Assembly: GCA_001801665.1 (NCBI GenBank)
Contig: MGYH01000033.1
Location: forward strand, 1 to 19,667
DNA length: 19,667 nucleotides
DNA from: Gammaproteobacteria bacterium RIFCSPHIGHO2_12_FULL_45_12
GTDB taxonomy: Bacteria; Pseudomonadota; Gammaproteobacteria; DSM-16500
Direction: 5' to 3'
A model generated the notes under the pieces. The model worked only from the letters and a program-made list of their open reading frames with translations. It was not told where the DNA came from and searched no databases. Shown in pieces: positions 7,957 to 15,204 of this stretch. The stretch's first letter is position 1; each line of letters starts with the position of its first letter. The position numbers and the translations under genes are program-made.

Positions 7957-8658
7957 TTATTTTTTTACGCATTGTTGAGGCGAGCTTAATTGTCTTTGAG
8001 CCGCGCCCATGTATTGGCCAGCATTTTCTACCATATGATCGATGAAAAGCATATGATTATTTAAACAATCACTCATTGGTATTTTACCATCCATTGTTTG
8101 TATACCTTCTCGCTTCAATTCACCAATTTTTTTGGATACTTCAGGCATAACGATTTGTCGCCATACTTTTGCCATAATATCGGCAGCAGCTTGAGGGTTA
8201 GCCCTGAAATCAAAGAAGGTAGAGCTACTTAAAAGGCTGTATTGCTTTTTTATTTCCATTTGTTGTAATGCATAAAAAGGATGCCAATATCTATTGTAAT
8301 CTTGAAGTCTCCTGCTGCAACTTTTCTCAAAAGATTCTAATATCAATTTTATATTACTTGGGATATCACTCATTTCTGGGTATAAACATCTTTTAATTAC
8401 TTCTACGATCCCTGGTGTAAATTGACCTACTTCTTTAAGTTCTGCTTCTGTTAATGTACGATCATTATTTGAAGCGAGCTCACCCTTTCTTATTTCTTTT
8501 TCTGAACGTGCGGTAAAAAAATCCTGAGCCCAAATATACATTGCTTGTTTGAAAATAATCGTCTCGATTTTTTCTTTTGTTTCTGGCGTTTCATCGGTCA
8601 GGGTATTGGCCAAGCCAATGATTAAATCGTTATAAGCTCCATAAGCAATATTTTTCAT
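7957..8658 (-). CDS. Hypothetical protein, 233 residues
   Basis: I recognise no family. The protein looks soluble and largely helical, with no signal peptide, membrane segment or catalytic motif. It contains a Trp/Arg/Tyr-rich stretch in the middle (YNRYWHPFYALQQMEIKKQY) and ends in a Gln/Ser-rich tail with CVKK. AAGGAG lies directly against an upstream ATG at 8664 (zero spacing) and 6 bases from the ATG at 8658, which therefore is the better start. It shares strand and AT-rich composition with the YhhQ-like gene 159 bases downstream, but the gap makes a tight operon unlikely. The good ribosome binding site supports a real gene. A secreted effector or island cargo is possible but nothing in the sequence shows it. 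Confidence 0.75.
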   Translation of the reverse strand: MKNIAYGAYNDLIIGLANTLTDETPETKEKIETIIFKQAMYIWAQDFFTARSEKEIRKGELASNNDRTLTEAELKEVGQFTPGIVEVIKRCLYPEMSDIPSNIKLILESFEKSCSRRLQDYNRYWHPFYALQQMEIKKQYSLLSSSTFFDFRANPQAAADIMAKVWRQIVMPEVSKKIGELKREGIQTMDGKIPMSDCLNNHMLFIDHMVENAGQYMGAAQRQLSSPQQCVKK

Positions 8659-8790
8659 AACCATCTCCTTGTAAAAATAATGTTGGAATTGTCACATTTT
8701 TTACTATTGCATAGCCATACCTTTAATTAGTATTAAGAATAGGTTATTCAGGGTGATATCTTATAGGAGGGTAAAAGTCCTGTCACTAGG

Positions 8791-8815
8791 CCTTATTATA
8801 CAGTAACAAATAAGG
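8791..8815. repeat. Intergenic hairpin CCTTATT/AATAAGG
   Basis: Seven-base arms (8791-8797 and 8809-8815) with an 11-base loop lie in the 8659-8902 gap between the orphan gene and the MITE. Nothing else was identified in this gap. Function unknown. Confidence 0.35.
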
Positions 8816-8902
8816 TATTGTCCGTGGCAGGTCTCTCCATGGTAGAAAAACCAACGTTTAGAAACAGGCTTTGTGAGAAACGCTTGGAACGCATGAGGTA
8901 AT

Positions 8903-9014
8903 GGCTTGTTGCATAAATCCAAATTGGGTAGGGTGGATGACGATGCAAAAAGCGCGTCTAATTCACCCTGCATTGACATCAAAATGTGTCACATTTGATT
9001 TATGCAACAAAGCC
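8903..9014. mobile_element. MITE with IS903-like (IS5 family) ends
   Basis: The left end GGCTTGTTGCATAAATC (8903-8919) is the inverted repeat of the right end GATTTATGCAACAAAGCC (8997-9014), with one T missing on the left. This sequence closely resembles the GGCTTTGTTGAATAAATC ends of IS903-type elements of the IS5 family. TGAGGTAAT occurs immediately before the element (8894-8902) and at 9016-9024 one base after it, fitting the 9-bp target duplication of that group. At ~112 bp it cannot encode a transposase. Its middle (8930-8969) is a further palindrome related to the repeats at the right end of the window. Confidence 0.75.
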
Positions 9015-9096
9015 TTGAGGTAATGGTATACTGAAATAGTGCTTGTTTTACAAGAAGTTGTAGAGCATTTCAGGACCGATGGGCGCAAGTATTGGG

Positions 9097-9170
9097 TGGC
9101 TATGGGTGGACTCGAACCACCGACCTCAGCATTATGAGTGCCGCGCTCTAACCAGCTGAGCTACATAGCC
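9097..9170 (-). tRNA. tRNA-Met (CAU), elongator type
   Basis: The - strand folds as a full cloverleaf: acceptor GGCTATG (9170-9164) pairs perfectly with CATAGCC (9104-9098); D-arm GCTC with GAGC; anticodon stem CGGCA/TGCTG around loop CTCATAA (9138-9132) with anticodon CAT at 9136-9134; T arm GGTGG/CCACC around TTCGAGT. Discriminator A is at 9097. The CCA end is not encoded (CCC follows). The overall sequence resembles E. coli elongator tRNA-Met rather than initiator tRNA, since the first base pair is G-C. An isoleucine tRNA with modified CAU is the alternative. Confidence 0.93.
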
Positions 9171-9205
9171 ATGTGTATGCCAGAACATTGGCTTGAAGGT
9201 CGCAT

Positions 9206-9234
9206 ATTCTCGAGTCTTTACAGGGGTCTGTCAA
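9206..9234 (-). promoter_or_regulatory. Promoter of tRNA-Met
   Basis: On the - strand a consensus -35 TTGACA (9234-9229) is followed after exactly 17 bases by GAGAAT (9211-9206). A GC-rich stretch (GCGACC) follows the -10, as is common in stringently controlled stable-RNA promoters. Transcription would start about 28 bases before the mature tRNA. Confidence 0.65.
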
Positions 9235-9240
9235 GTAACA

Positions 9241-9269
9241 TTGCTTAAAAATGAGTAGTTGCATATTAG
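9241..9269 (+). promoter_or_regulatory. Promoter of the rpsF-rpsR-rplI operon
   Basis: TTGCTT (9241-9246) and TATTAG (9264-9269) are separated by 17 bases. It is placed back to back with the tRNA-Met promoter, whose -35 ends 6 bases away. The leader to the rpsF start would be about 88 bases and contains a small ACCTAA/TTAGGT hairpin (9293-9307) before the regulatory fold. Confidence 0.5.
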
Positions 9270-9310
9270 CGGTGCTTTACGTAGAATTCTCGACCTAAAA
9301 ATTAGGTTTA

Positions 9311-9357
9311 CTCCTTGCTTTCACCATGGTGGAGAAAGCTGTAGAACCCGAGAGGAG
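9311..9357 (+). promoter_or_regulatory. Ribosomal protein leader, S6:S18 recognition element
   Basis: An outer stem CTCCT (9311-9315) pairs with AGGAG (9353-9357), which is the rpsF Shine-Dalgarno. An inner stem GCTTTC (9317-9322) pairs with GAAAGC (9334-9339), continued past an A-A mismatch by CC/GG. Between the two stems on the 3' side is a large asymmetric loop ending in ACCCGA (9346-9351). A CCG trinucleotide in an asymmetric loop next to the ribosome binding site is the hallmark of the S6:S18-binding leader, which mimics the 16S rRNA site and lets the protein pair repress its own translation. Confidence 0.6.
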
Positions 9358-9363
9358 CTTTTC

Positions 9364-9822
9364 ATGTCAAATAGTCCCGACGAAAAAATGCGTCATTATG
9401 AAATTATTTTTCTAGTTCATCCGGATCAAAGCGAACAGGTTGCCGCGATGATCGAACGTTATCGTACCATGATTGCTCAACACAAGGGGGTCATTCACCG
9501 CCTTGAAGATTGGGGCCGTCGGCCGCTTGCCTACCCCATCAACAAAATCATGAAAGCACATTATGTGCTCATGAATGTAGAGTGTAACCAGCAGACAATT
9601 GATGAATTAAAAGACAACTTCCGTTATAACGATGCCGTCATCCGAAACATGGTCATGCGTGTCAAACAGGCTGTGACGGAATCCTCTGCGGTTGCAAAAG
9701 AAAAAGATGGCCGTGGTTCCTCGCATGGTGATCTGGATATGCCCATGGGCTCAATGGACCGTGACAGGGAAGATGCTGCGCCACGAAGACGTAAAGAATT
9801 ACAAGATGATACACAGTCTTAA
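9364..9822 (+). CDS. rpsF: 30S ribosomal protein S6
   Basis: Small-subunit protein that binds 16S rRNA as a pair with S18 on the platform. The product is 152 residues from the ATG at 9364. The canonical start of the family, MRHYEIIFLVHPDQSEQV, begins 8 residues in; further matches are IHRLEDWGRRPLAYPINK, KAHYVLMNVE and RYNDAVIRNMVMR. The C-terminal ~45 residues are charged and variable, ending rich in Arg, Glu and Asp, as in other proteobacterial S6 proteins. AGGAG at 9353-9357 with 6-base spacing fixes the start at 9364 rather than at the internal ATG before RHYE or the open frame's earlier ATG at 9259. It leads the operon with rpsR 49 bases downstream. Confidence 0.97.
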   Translation: MSNSPDEKMRHYEIIFLVHPDQSEQVAAMIERYRTMIAQHKGVIHRLEDWGRRPLAYPINKIMKAHYVLMNVECNQQTIDELKDNFRYNDAVIRNMVMRVKQAVTESSAVAKEKDGRGSSHGDLDMPMGSMDRDREDAAPRRRKELQDDTQS

Positions 9823-9871
9823 AGCGCTGCAATAATTTGTTTAACTTAACTAAATGACAATAGGGTTTAAG

Positions 9872-10096
9872 ATGGCTACTTATTTTCGCCGTAAAAAAAT
9901 GTGCTACTTCACCGCCAATAATTTGACTGAAGTGGATTATAAAGACGCCAATTTGCTAAGAAAATTTATCATGGAAAATGGCAAAATCGTTCCAAGCCGC
10001 ATCACGGGTACCAAGGCTGGATTTCAACGCAAGTTATCCAAAGCCATTAAACTGGCTCGTTACCTTGCGTTATTGCCTTATTGCGACCGACACTAA
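9872..10096 (+). CDS. rpsR: 30S ribosomal protein S18
   Basis: Small-subunit protein, partner of S6. The 74 residues match the family end to end: MATYFRRKKMCYFT, EVDYKDANLLRKFI, ENGKIVPSRITGT, and ARYLALLPYCDRH. The frame is open from an ATG at 9854, but the alignment and AGGG at 9862-9865 with 6-base spacing favour 9872. It is followed after 7 bases by the membrane protein gene, implying translational coupling. Confidence 0.97.
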   Translation: MATYFRRKKMCYFTANNLTEVDYKDANLLRKFIMENGKIVPSRITGTKAGFQRKLSKAIKLARYLALLPYCDRH

Positions 10097-10103
10097 GCTT
10101 GCA

Positions 10104-11051
10104 ATGTGGTTACGTCGACTGACAGGCTATTTCATGCAGCATCGCGGGCGTGCGCTGGCGTTTACGTTTGCGGTGACCTTTGTGCCCGTGCTTGGGGTGC
10201 TTGGTATCCTGATTGCCGCATTAATGACGCTTCGCAAAGGGATAGTTGACGGCGCAGCATTTACCTTGGCCGCAACCTTGCCCATTGTACTTGGATTTTT
10301 TGTGACCGGCAGCGGTGTGCAAACGGCATCACTCATGGTGTGGGCGGTACTTGGGGTGGCGGTGGTGAGCAATCTGCTGACTTGGGCTTTTGCGGTCATG
10401 CTGGCAAGACACGCAAGCTGGAGCCAAATTTTGCAACTGGCCGCGTTGCTGGGAGTGCTGGCGATTAGCCTGATTCACATGGCTTATCCTGATGTGGGGG
10501 TCTGGTGGGGGCTGCAATTGCAAGATTATTATAATCAAGCAGCGGCATTGGCCTCAAATGGGTTGCAAGCGGGCACGGAGGCCGCACAGTCACATGCGGA
10601 AGCGATCAGTGTGTCCCGATTCTACGCCACAGGCGTCATGGTGTCGGGTGTGTTGTTTAATGCCCTGGTGCAGCTTGCTGTTGCGCGTTGGTGGGAGTCT
10701 GCCTTATATAGTCCTGACCGCCTGCGTAAAGAGTTGCATCACATTCGTTTAAGCCCTTTAGCTGGCGCGTTATTTGTGCTGGCGATGGGATTGGCCTATT
10801 ACGGAAATGAAGTGGTGCTGGATATGATGCCAGTGCTTTATTTATTGTTTGTCGTGGCAGGCTTAAGTTTGGTGCATTACTTTTTTGGATTGATGCAGTC
10901 TAAAACAGCTTTTTTTTGGCTAGTTCTGTTTTATGCGGTATTGATCTACTCTACCTTGGGCGTTAGCGGCGCTGGCGGAGCATTTTTGGTGGTGATGATG
11001 GCGTTGGCTGATATTTGGCTAGACTTTAGAAAACGCTTTAAAAAGAGTTAA
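10104..11051 (+). CDS. DUF2232-like multispanning membrane protein
   Basis: A hydrophobic protein of 315 residues with about eight or nine predicted membrane segments spread over its length. A membrane gene in exactly this position, between rpsR and rplI, is known in Pseudomonas and relatives, and I assign it to that DUF2232-type family partly on context. Biochemical function is unknown. The open frame starts inside rpsR at 9978, but those first 42 codons overlap S18 in another frame and are unlikely to be used. ATG 10104 has no strong ribosome binding site, so translation probably depends on ribosomes finishing rpsR; an ATG at 10134 is an alternative. rplI follows 31 bases downstream. Confidence 0.85.
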   Translation: MWLRRLTGYFMQHRGRALAFTFAVTFVPVLGVLGILIAALMTLRKGIVDGAAFTLAATLPIVLGFFVTGSGVQTASLMVWAVLGVAVVSNLLTWAFAVMLARHASWSQILQLAALLGVLAISLIHMAYPDVGVWWGLQLQDYYNQAAALASNGLQAGTEAAQSHAEAISVSRFYATGVMVSGVLFNALVQLAVARWWESALYSPDRLRKELHHIRLSPLAGALFVLAMGLAYYGNEVVLDMMPVLYLLFVVAGLSLVHYFFGLMQSKTAFFWLVLFYAVLIYSTLGVSGAGGAFLVVMMALADIWLDFRKRFKKS

Positions 11052-11082
11052 ACTGTTACTTAAATTAGAGAGGGCTAAGGCC

Positions 11083-11535
11083 GTGGAAGTCATTTTATTA
11101 GAAAAAATTCGTCACTTGGGCGCACTAGGTCATACCGTAAAAGTAAAGCCTGGTTTTGCGAGAAATTTTTTAATCCCTCAAGGTAAGGCGGTTTATGCTA
11201 CCCGGGATAACATTGACAAGTTTGAGGCACGTCGAGCCGAGCTTGAAAAGCACGCCGCCCTGCTACAGCAAGAAGCCTTGAAGCGTCAGGCAGCGATTAA
11301 TGCGCTTTCTGGCTTAACGTTAATGGCGAAAGCGGGTGAAGAAGGAAAGTTGTTTGGCTCAATTGGTACGCGCGATATTGTGGATGTGGTCGAAAAGGCG
11401 GGCGTGACAGTGGAGAAAAGTGAAATTTGTTTACCTGACGGCCCATTACGCACCCTAGGAGAACATGAAATAACCATTGAGCTGGATAGTGATGTCTCCG
11501 CAGTCATTAAATTGACCATTATGGCAGAAGCTTAA
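11083..11535 (+). CDS. rplI: 50S ribosomal protein L9
   Basis: Large-subunit protein bound near the L1 stalk on 23S rRNA. The 150 residues fit the two-domain family: the rRNA-binding N-terminal domain (EVILLEKIRHLGALGHTVKVKPGFARNFLIPQGKA), a long helix (about 42-75) and the C-terminal domain with AKAGEEGKLFGSIGTRDI and LRTLGEHE. Translation starts at GTG 11083, because the family begins exactly there and there is no in-frame ATG; AGAGAGGG and AAGG lie just upstream. It closes the ribosomal operon, with a terminator 22 bases after the stop. Confidence 0.97.
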   Translation: MEVILLEKIRHLGALGHTVKVKPGFARNFLIPQGKAVYATRDNIDKFEARRAELEKHAALLQQEALKRQAAINALSGLTLMAKAGEEGKLFGSIGTRDIVDVVEKAGVTVEKSEICLPDGPLRTLGEHEITIELDSDVSAVIKLTIMAEA

Positions 11536-11556
11536 TGGCGATAGTGTATTTTATAT

Positions 11557-11589
11557 GAAGGGTGCTTAAATAGGCGCCCTTCATTTTTT
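11557..11589 (+). terminator. Rho-independent terminator after rplI
   Basis: GAAGGGTGC (11557-11565) pairs with GCGCCCTTC (11574-11582), one G-T pair included, with an 8-base loop and a run of six T residues at 11584-11589. It separates the ribosomal operon from dnaB. Confidence 0.85.
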
Positions 11590-11643
11590 CGGCTTCAAAA
11601 GCATTTCCAGCCTTAAAACCTCCTTGGACAATTCCGCCCATTA

Positions 11644-13080
11644 GTGCGAAAATTCGGTATCAGTCTTTTCAAAATGGCGAAACGTGTTATGACGGATGTG
11701 TTGGTTCCCCAAAGGCAAAACGCAAACCGAATGATGAGTACGAGTGCGGTCAAAGTGCCGCCGCACTCAATTGATGCCGAACAGTCCGTGTTGGGTGGTT
11801 TAATGCTCGATAACCGCGCCTGGGATATGGTGGCTGACCGTTTACGTGAAGCAGACTTTTATCGGCATGACCATCGCCTTATTTTTCGCATCATGAGTAA
11901 ATTGGTTGCACAGAGTAAACCGCTTGATGTGTTGACGGTTTCAGAGCTTTTGCGCGAGATGCATGAGCTTGATCAGGTGGGTGGTGAAGTCTATTTGTTT
12001 GAGTTGGCCAACAACACGCCGACAGCAGCGAATATTGCTGCTTATGCCGATATCGTGCGGGAGCGATCTGTTTTACGCCAATTGATTTCCGCAGCGGGTG
12101 AAATTGCAGAAAATGCGTTTAATTCACAAGGCCGCAGTATTGTGGAGTTAATTGACTCGGCCGAGCGAAGTGTGTTTTCCATTTCAGAGCAAGGCTCGCG
12201 CAATAGCGGCCCGGTTAATATTAAAGATTTTCTATCTAAAACCATGGATAGAATTGATACCTTATTTCACTCTAAAGCAGCGATTACGGGCATACCCACG
12301 GGATATCATGATCTTGATGACATGACTTCAGGTTTGCAAGGGTCAGATCTCGTGATTTTGGCGGGGCGCCCTTCCATGGGTAAAACAACGTTGGCCATGA
12401 ATATTGCCGAGCATGTTGCCATTAAAAGTCGCGCACCCGTGCTGATATTCAGTATGGAGATGCCCGGCGAATCGATTGTGATGCGTCTTTTGTCTTCTTT
12501 GTGCCGCATTGATCAGTTACGCATTCGCACCGGTAAATTGGCGGATGAAGATTGGCCGCGCATTAGCTCAACTGTCAGCATGTTATCGGATGCCCCTTTA
12601 TATATTGACGATACACCGGGTTTAAGTCCCGCTGAGATGCGTGCTCGGGCGCGTCGTTTGTCGAAGGAGCATGGGCAGCTCGGATTAATTGTGGTGGATT
12701 ATTTGCAATTGATGCAAGTGCCTGGAAACAATGAAAATCGTACGGCTGAAATTTCTGAGATTTCTCGTTCATTGAAAGGGTTGGCCAAAGAATTAAATGT
12801 GCCTGTGATCGCTTTATCGCAGTTAAATCGCGGGTTGGAACAGCGTGCTGACAAGCGTCCCGTGATGTCAGATTTGCGTGAGTCCGGTGCCATTGAGCAA
12901 GACGCCGATCTCATTGTCTTTATTTATCGGGATGAAGTTTACAATGAAAATAGCCCGGATAAAGGCACAGCGGAAATTATTATTGCCAAACAACGAAATG
13001 GTCCCATTGGCAAGTTGCGCTTGACCTTCATGGGCCAATATACCTGTTTTGAGAATTTCGTCAGACAGTCAAATTATTAA
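11644..13080 (+). CDS. dnaB: Replicative DNA helicase DnaB
   Basis: Hexameric 5'-3' helicase that unwinds DNA at the replication fork and recruits primase. The N-terminal domain begins with VPPHSIDAEQSVLGGLMLDN and includes NTPTAANIAAYADIVRER. The RecA-like ATPase domain has Walker A GRPSMGKTT (Lys247), FSMEMP, Walker B LIVVDYLQLM, SQLNRGLEQRADKRP, DLRESGAIEQDAD and KQRNGPIG. It has 478 residues from the GTG at 11644, similar to the E. coli length of about 470. No start has a convincing ribosome binding site; ATG 11674 or 11689 would place the conserved VPPHS motif nearer its usual distance from the N terminus. No intein or insertion is seen. alr follows after 16 bases. Confidence 0.96.
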   Translation: MRKFGISLFKMAKRVMTDVLVPQRQNANRMMSTSAVKVPPHSIDAEQSVLGGLMLDNRAWDMVADRLREADFYRHDHRLIFRIMSKLVAQSKPLDVLTVSELLREMHELDQVGGEVYLFELANNTPTAANIAAYADIVRERSVLRQLISAAGEIAENAFNSQGRSIVELIDSAERSVFSISEQGSRNSGPVNIKDFLSKTMDRIDTLFHSKAAITGIPTGYHDLDDMTSGLQGSDLVILAGRPSMGKTTLAMNIAEHVAIKSRAPVLIFSMEMPGESIVMRLLSSLCRIDQLRIRTGKLADEDWPRISSTVSMLSDAPLYIDDTPGLSPAEMRARARRLSKEHGQLGLIVVDYLQLMQVPGNNENRTAEISEISRSLKGLAKELNVPVIALSQLNRGLEQRADKRPVMSDLRESGAIEQDADLIVFIYRDEVYNENSPDKGTAEIIIAKQRNGPIGKLRLTFMGQYTCFENFVRQSNY

Positions 13081-13096
13081 TAACGGATAAGGTGTG

Positions 13097-14176
13097 ATGA
13101 GTCGTCCTGCTCGCTTAATCATTGATCTCGGCGCACTGAAGCACAATCTTGGGCGAGTGCGTGCGTTAGCACCTAACGCCGCCATCATGGCCATGGTTAA
13201 GGCGAATGCTTATGGGCATGGCATCTTGCCAGTTGCACAAGCCTTAACAGAGGCGGATGCGTTGGGTGTTGCTTGTCTGGAAGAAGCGGGGGTGTTGCGT
13301 GAGGCAGGCGTGAGGCAGCCCATTGTCTTGATGGAAGGCTTGTTTCATCCAGATGAGTTGCCTGATGCGGTCCGTTATCAGGTTGCGCTCGTTTTGCATC
13401 ATATGCCGCAAATAGAGATGCTGGAAGCCGCGTCAGGCATACCGCCGTTTCAGGTGTGGCTTAAGTTAAATACGGGTATGTGCCGCTTAGGTATCGAGCC
13501 CTCAGAAGTCCTAGCGGTTTATCAACGATTACAGGCGGCTAACACGGTCAAAAAACCGATAGGCTTGATGACGCATTTTGCTTTGGCGGATAACTGTGAT
13601 AGCCAGACAACGAGTGAGCAACAACGCCTTTTTTTAGAAATAACCCAGGGGTTGACCGGGCCCCGTAGTTTAGCTAATTCTGCTGCCATTTTAGCTTGGC
13701 CTGAGACGCATGCGGATTGGGTACGTCCTGGGTTAATGTTATATGGTGCCTCACCTTTTCCCAATCAAGCGGGTATCCAGCATGATTTGCGTCCAGTGAT
13801 GACGTTAAGCTCACAGTTAATTGCTGTCAATCGGGTGCCGCAAGGCGCCAAAGTGGGCTATGGCGGCACTTGGCTTGCACCTGAGACCATGAGCGTGGGT
13901 GTCGTTGGGGCGGGATATGGCGATGGTTATCCACAATTCGCCCCTAATGGTGCGCCGGTGTTGGTCAATGGGGAGGTGTGCCCTCTGGTGGGTCGTGTCT
14001 CAATGGATATGTTAACGGTGGATTTGCGCGCGCAGCCCAATGCAAAACCAGGTGACCCTGTTCTTTTGTGGGGCGAAGATTTACCCGTGGAACGTGTTGC
14101 CGAAGCCACACACACGTCGGCATATGAGTTGTTGGCGCGCATGACGGTAAGACCCGCCAGAGAGTGGCGTGTTTGA
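13097..14176 (+). CDS. alr: Alanine racemase
   Basis: PLP enzyme converting L- to D-alanine for peptidoglycan. The 359 residues include the PLP-lysine motif AMVKANAYGHG (Lys35), the barrel segment WLKLNTGMCRLG, THFALAD, the substrate and phosphate region SLANSAAIL, RPGLMLYG, the catalytic tyrosine in VGYGGTW (Tyr255), GYGDGYPQF, and the C-terminal VSMDMLTVDL and ELLARMTVRPAREW. Both catalytic bases are intact. An in-frame GTG at 13094 precedes the ATG; AAGG at 13089-13092 would overlap usefully only with the ATG. It lies between dnaB and a secreted nuclease, all closely spaced on +, suggesting one transcript. Confidence 0.96.
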   Translation: MSRPARLIIDLGALKHNLGRVRALAPNAAIMAMVKANAYGHGILPVAQALTEADALGVACLEEAGVLREAGVRQPIVLMEGLFHPDELPDAVRYQVALVLHHMPQIEMLEAASGIPPFQVWLKLNTGMCRLGIEPSEVLAVYQRLQAANTVKKPIGLMTHFALADNCDSQTTSEQQRLFLEITQGLTGPRSLANSAAILAWPETHADWVRPGLMLYGASPFPNQAGIQHDLRPVMTLSSQLIAVNRVPQGAKVGYGGTWLAPETMSVGVVGAGYGDGYPQFAPNGAPVLVNGEVCPLVGRVSMDMLTVDLRAQPNAKPGDPVLLWGEDLPVERVAEATHTSAYELLARMTVRPAREWRV

Positions 14177-14197
14177 GGCTTCGTTAGGTGGAAATCC

Positions 14198-15145
14198 ATG
14201 ACAGGCAAGTTTTATTTTTTTCGCGGCTTGAAAAACGCGGGGTTTATGATTAAGTTGAAATCAAGTAACCTACTAGGGAATGGCTGGGTGAATATAAACC
14301 GTATCAAACTTGTTTTGCTTTGCCTCATGGCCGTTTTTTTACCGTTTAAACTCTATGCCTGGAATGCGGTTGCGCATAAAGTAGTGGCGAATATTGCCTA
14401 CCAGCAACTGACGCCCACATCTCGGGCGACAGTGGATAGCCTAGTGGTACACATGCGCGAGGAATATCCTGATCTTGATTCATTTGCCAGTTTAGCAACC
14501 TGGCCTGATGTCTTGAAGTCACAAAAAATTACCGTGTATGGACACTGGCATTATATCGATATCGCTTTTAGCCAGGATGGCACACCGTTAAAAAATATCA
14601 TTGATACGGATAATGCCGTGTGGATAGTCAGCCAACTGGCAGTCACCGTCGGAAATGCACGCGCCAATATCAGCGAGCGAGCGCGTTTTCTCGCCTTTCT
14701 GGCGCATATTGTCGGTGATTTGCATCAGCCTTTGCATACGGTCTCTTATTTTTCCGCGACACATCTGAATGGCGATAGAGGCGGTAATGATTATTTTGTC
14801 AAGGTAAACCATCAGACCGTCAATTTACATCAATTATGGGATGGCGGTGTCGGTGCTTTTGATGCGGATACCTCATTAGCGGCGATTCAGGCATTAACCA
14901 GCCGCTTGATAGCAGCCTATCCGGAAAATTATTTTGGCGCGCAAGCAAGCGATTTTGAGCCAGACAGTTGGGCAAAAGAAGGTCTTGCGCTCGCTCAACA
15001 ATATGTTTATAGCACGTCTGAACGTGCCGAGGTGTCAGCGGCTTATCGCTATGCTGGCCAAAAAGAAGCGGCGCAGCAGGTGGCGCTCGCAGGATATCGT
15101 TTGGGTGCGTTGTTGAATGAGTTGCTTGATCCGGCGATGCATTGA
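14198..15145 (+). CDS. Secreted S1/P1-type nuclease
   Basis: Exported zinc-dependent nuclease or phosphodiesterase of the S1/P1 family, cutting single-stranded nucleic acids. A hydrophobic signal segment (IKLVLLCLMAVFLPF) ends in LYA before Trp55; cleavage there gives a mature N-terminal Trp, which in this family is itself a zinc ligand. The other ligands follow in order: His in WNAVAHK, Asp in TWPD, His in GHWHYI, HIVGDLHQPLH with His, Asp and His, and HQLWD. All sites for three zincs appear intact. Family fungal and plant members are about 270 residues, matching the mature part. TAGGTGG supports ATG 14198, giving a long pre-signal stretch; ATG 14246 or GTG 14288 would give a more ordinary signal peptide. 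It follows alr by 21 bases. Confidence 0.9.
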   Translation: MTGKFYFFRGLKNAGFMIKLKSSNLLGNGWVNINRIKLVLLCLMAVFLPFKLYAWNAVAHKVVANIAYQQLTPTSRATVDSLVVHMREEYPDLDSFASLATWPDVLKSQKITVYGHWHYIDIAFSQDGTPLKNIIDTDNAVWIVSQLAVTVGNARANISERARFLAFLAHIVGDLHQPLHTVSYFSATHLNGDRGGNDYFVKVNHQTVNLHQLWDGGVGAFDADTSLAAIQALTSRLIAAYPENYFGAQASDFEPDSWAKEGLALAQQYVYSTSERAEVSAAYRYAGQKEAAQQVALAGYRLGALLNELLDPAMH

Positions 15146-15204
15146 GAAGGGTTTGAGTGTCATCTCTCCTTGCAAACTGAAACAGGAAATGAGTGCAGGG
15201 TGCT

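Noticed and set aside
8761..8982. 73-codon open frame on -
   Set aside because: Most of its N-terminal part comes from the MITE, it has no family match and no good translation signal.
9097..9170. Initiator tRNA-fMet
   Set aside because: Acceptor starts with a paired G-C, whereas initiator tRNAs have an unpaired first base; the sequence resembles elongator tRNA-Met.
9978..10103. N-terminal extension of the DUF2232-like protein
   Set aside because: It overlaps the 3' half of rpsR in another frame and has no membrane or family features.
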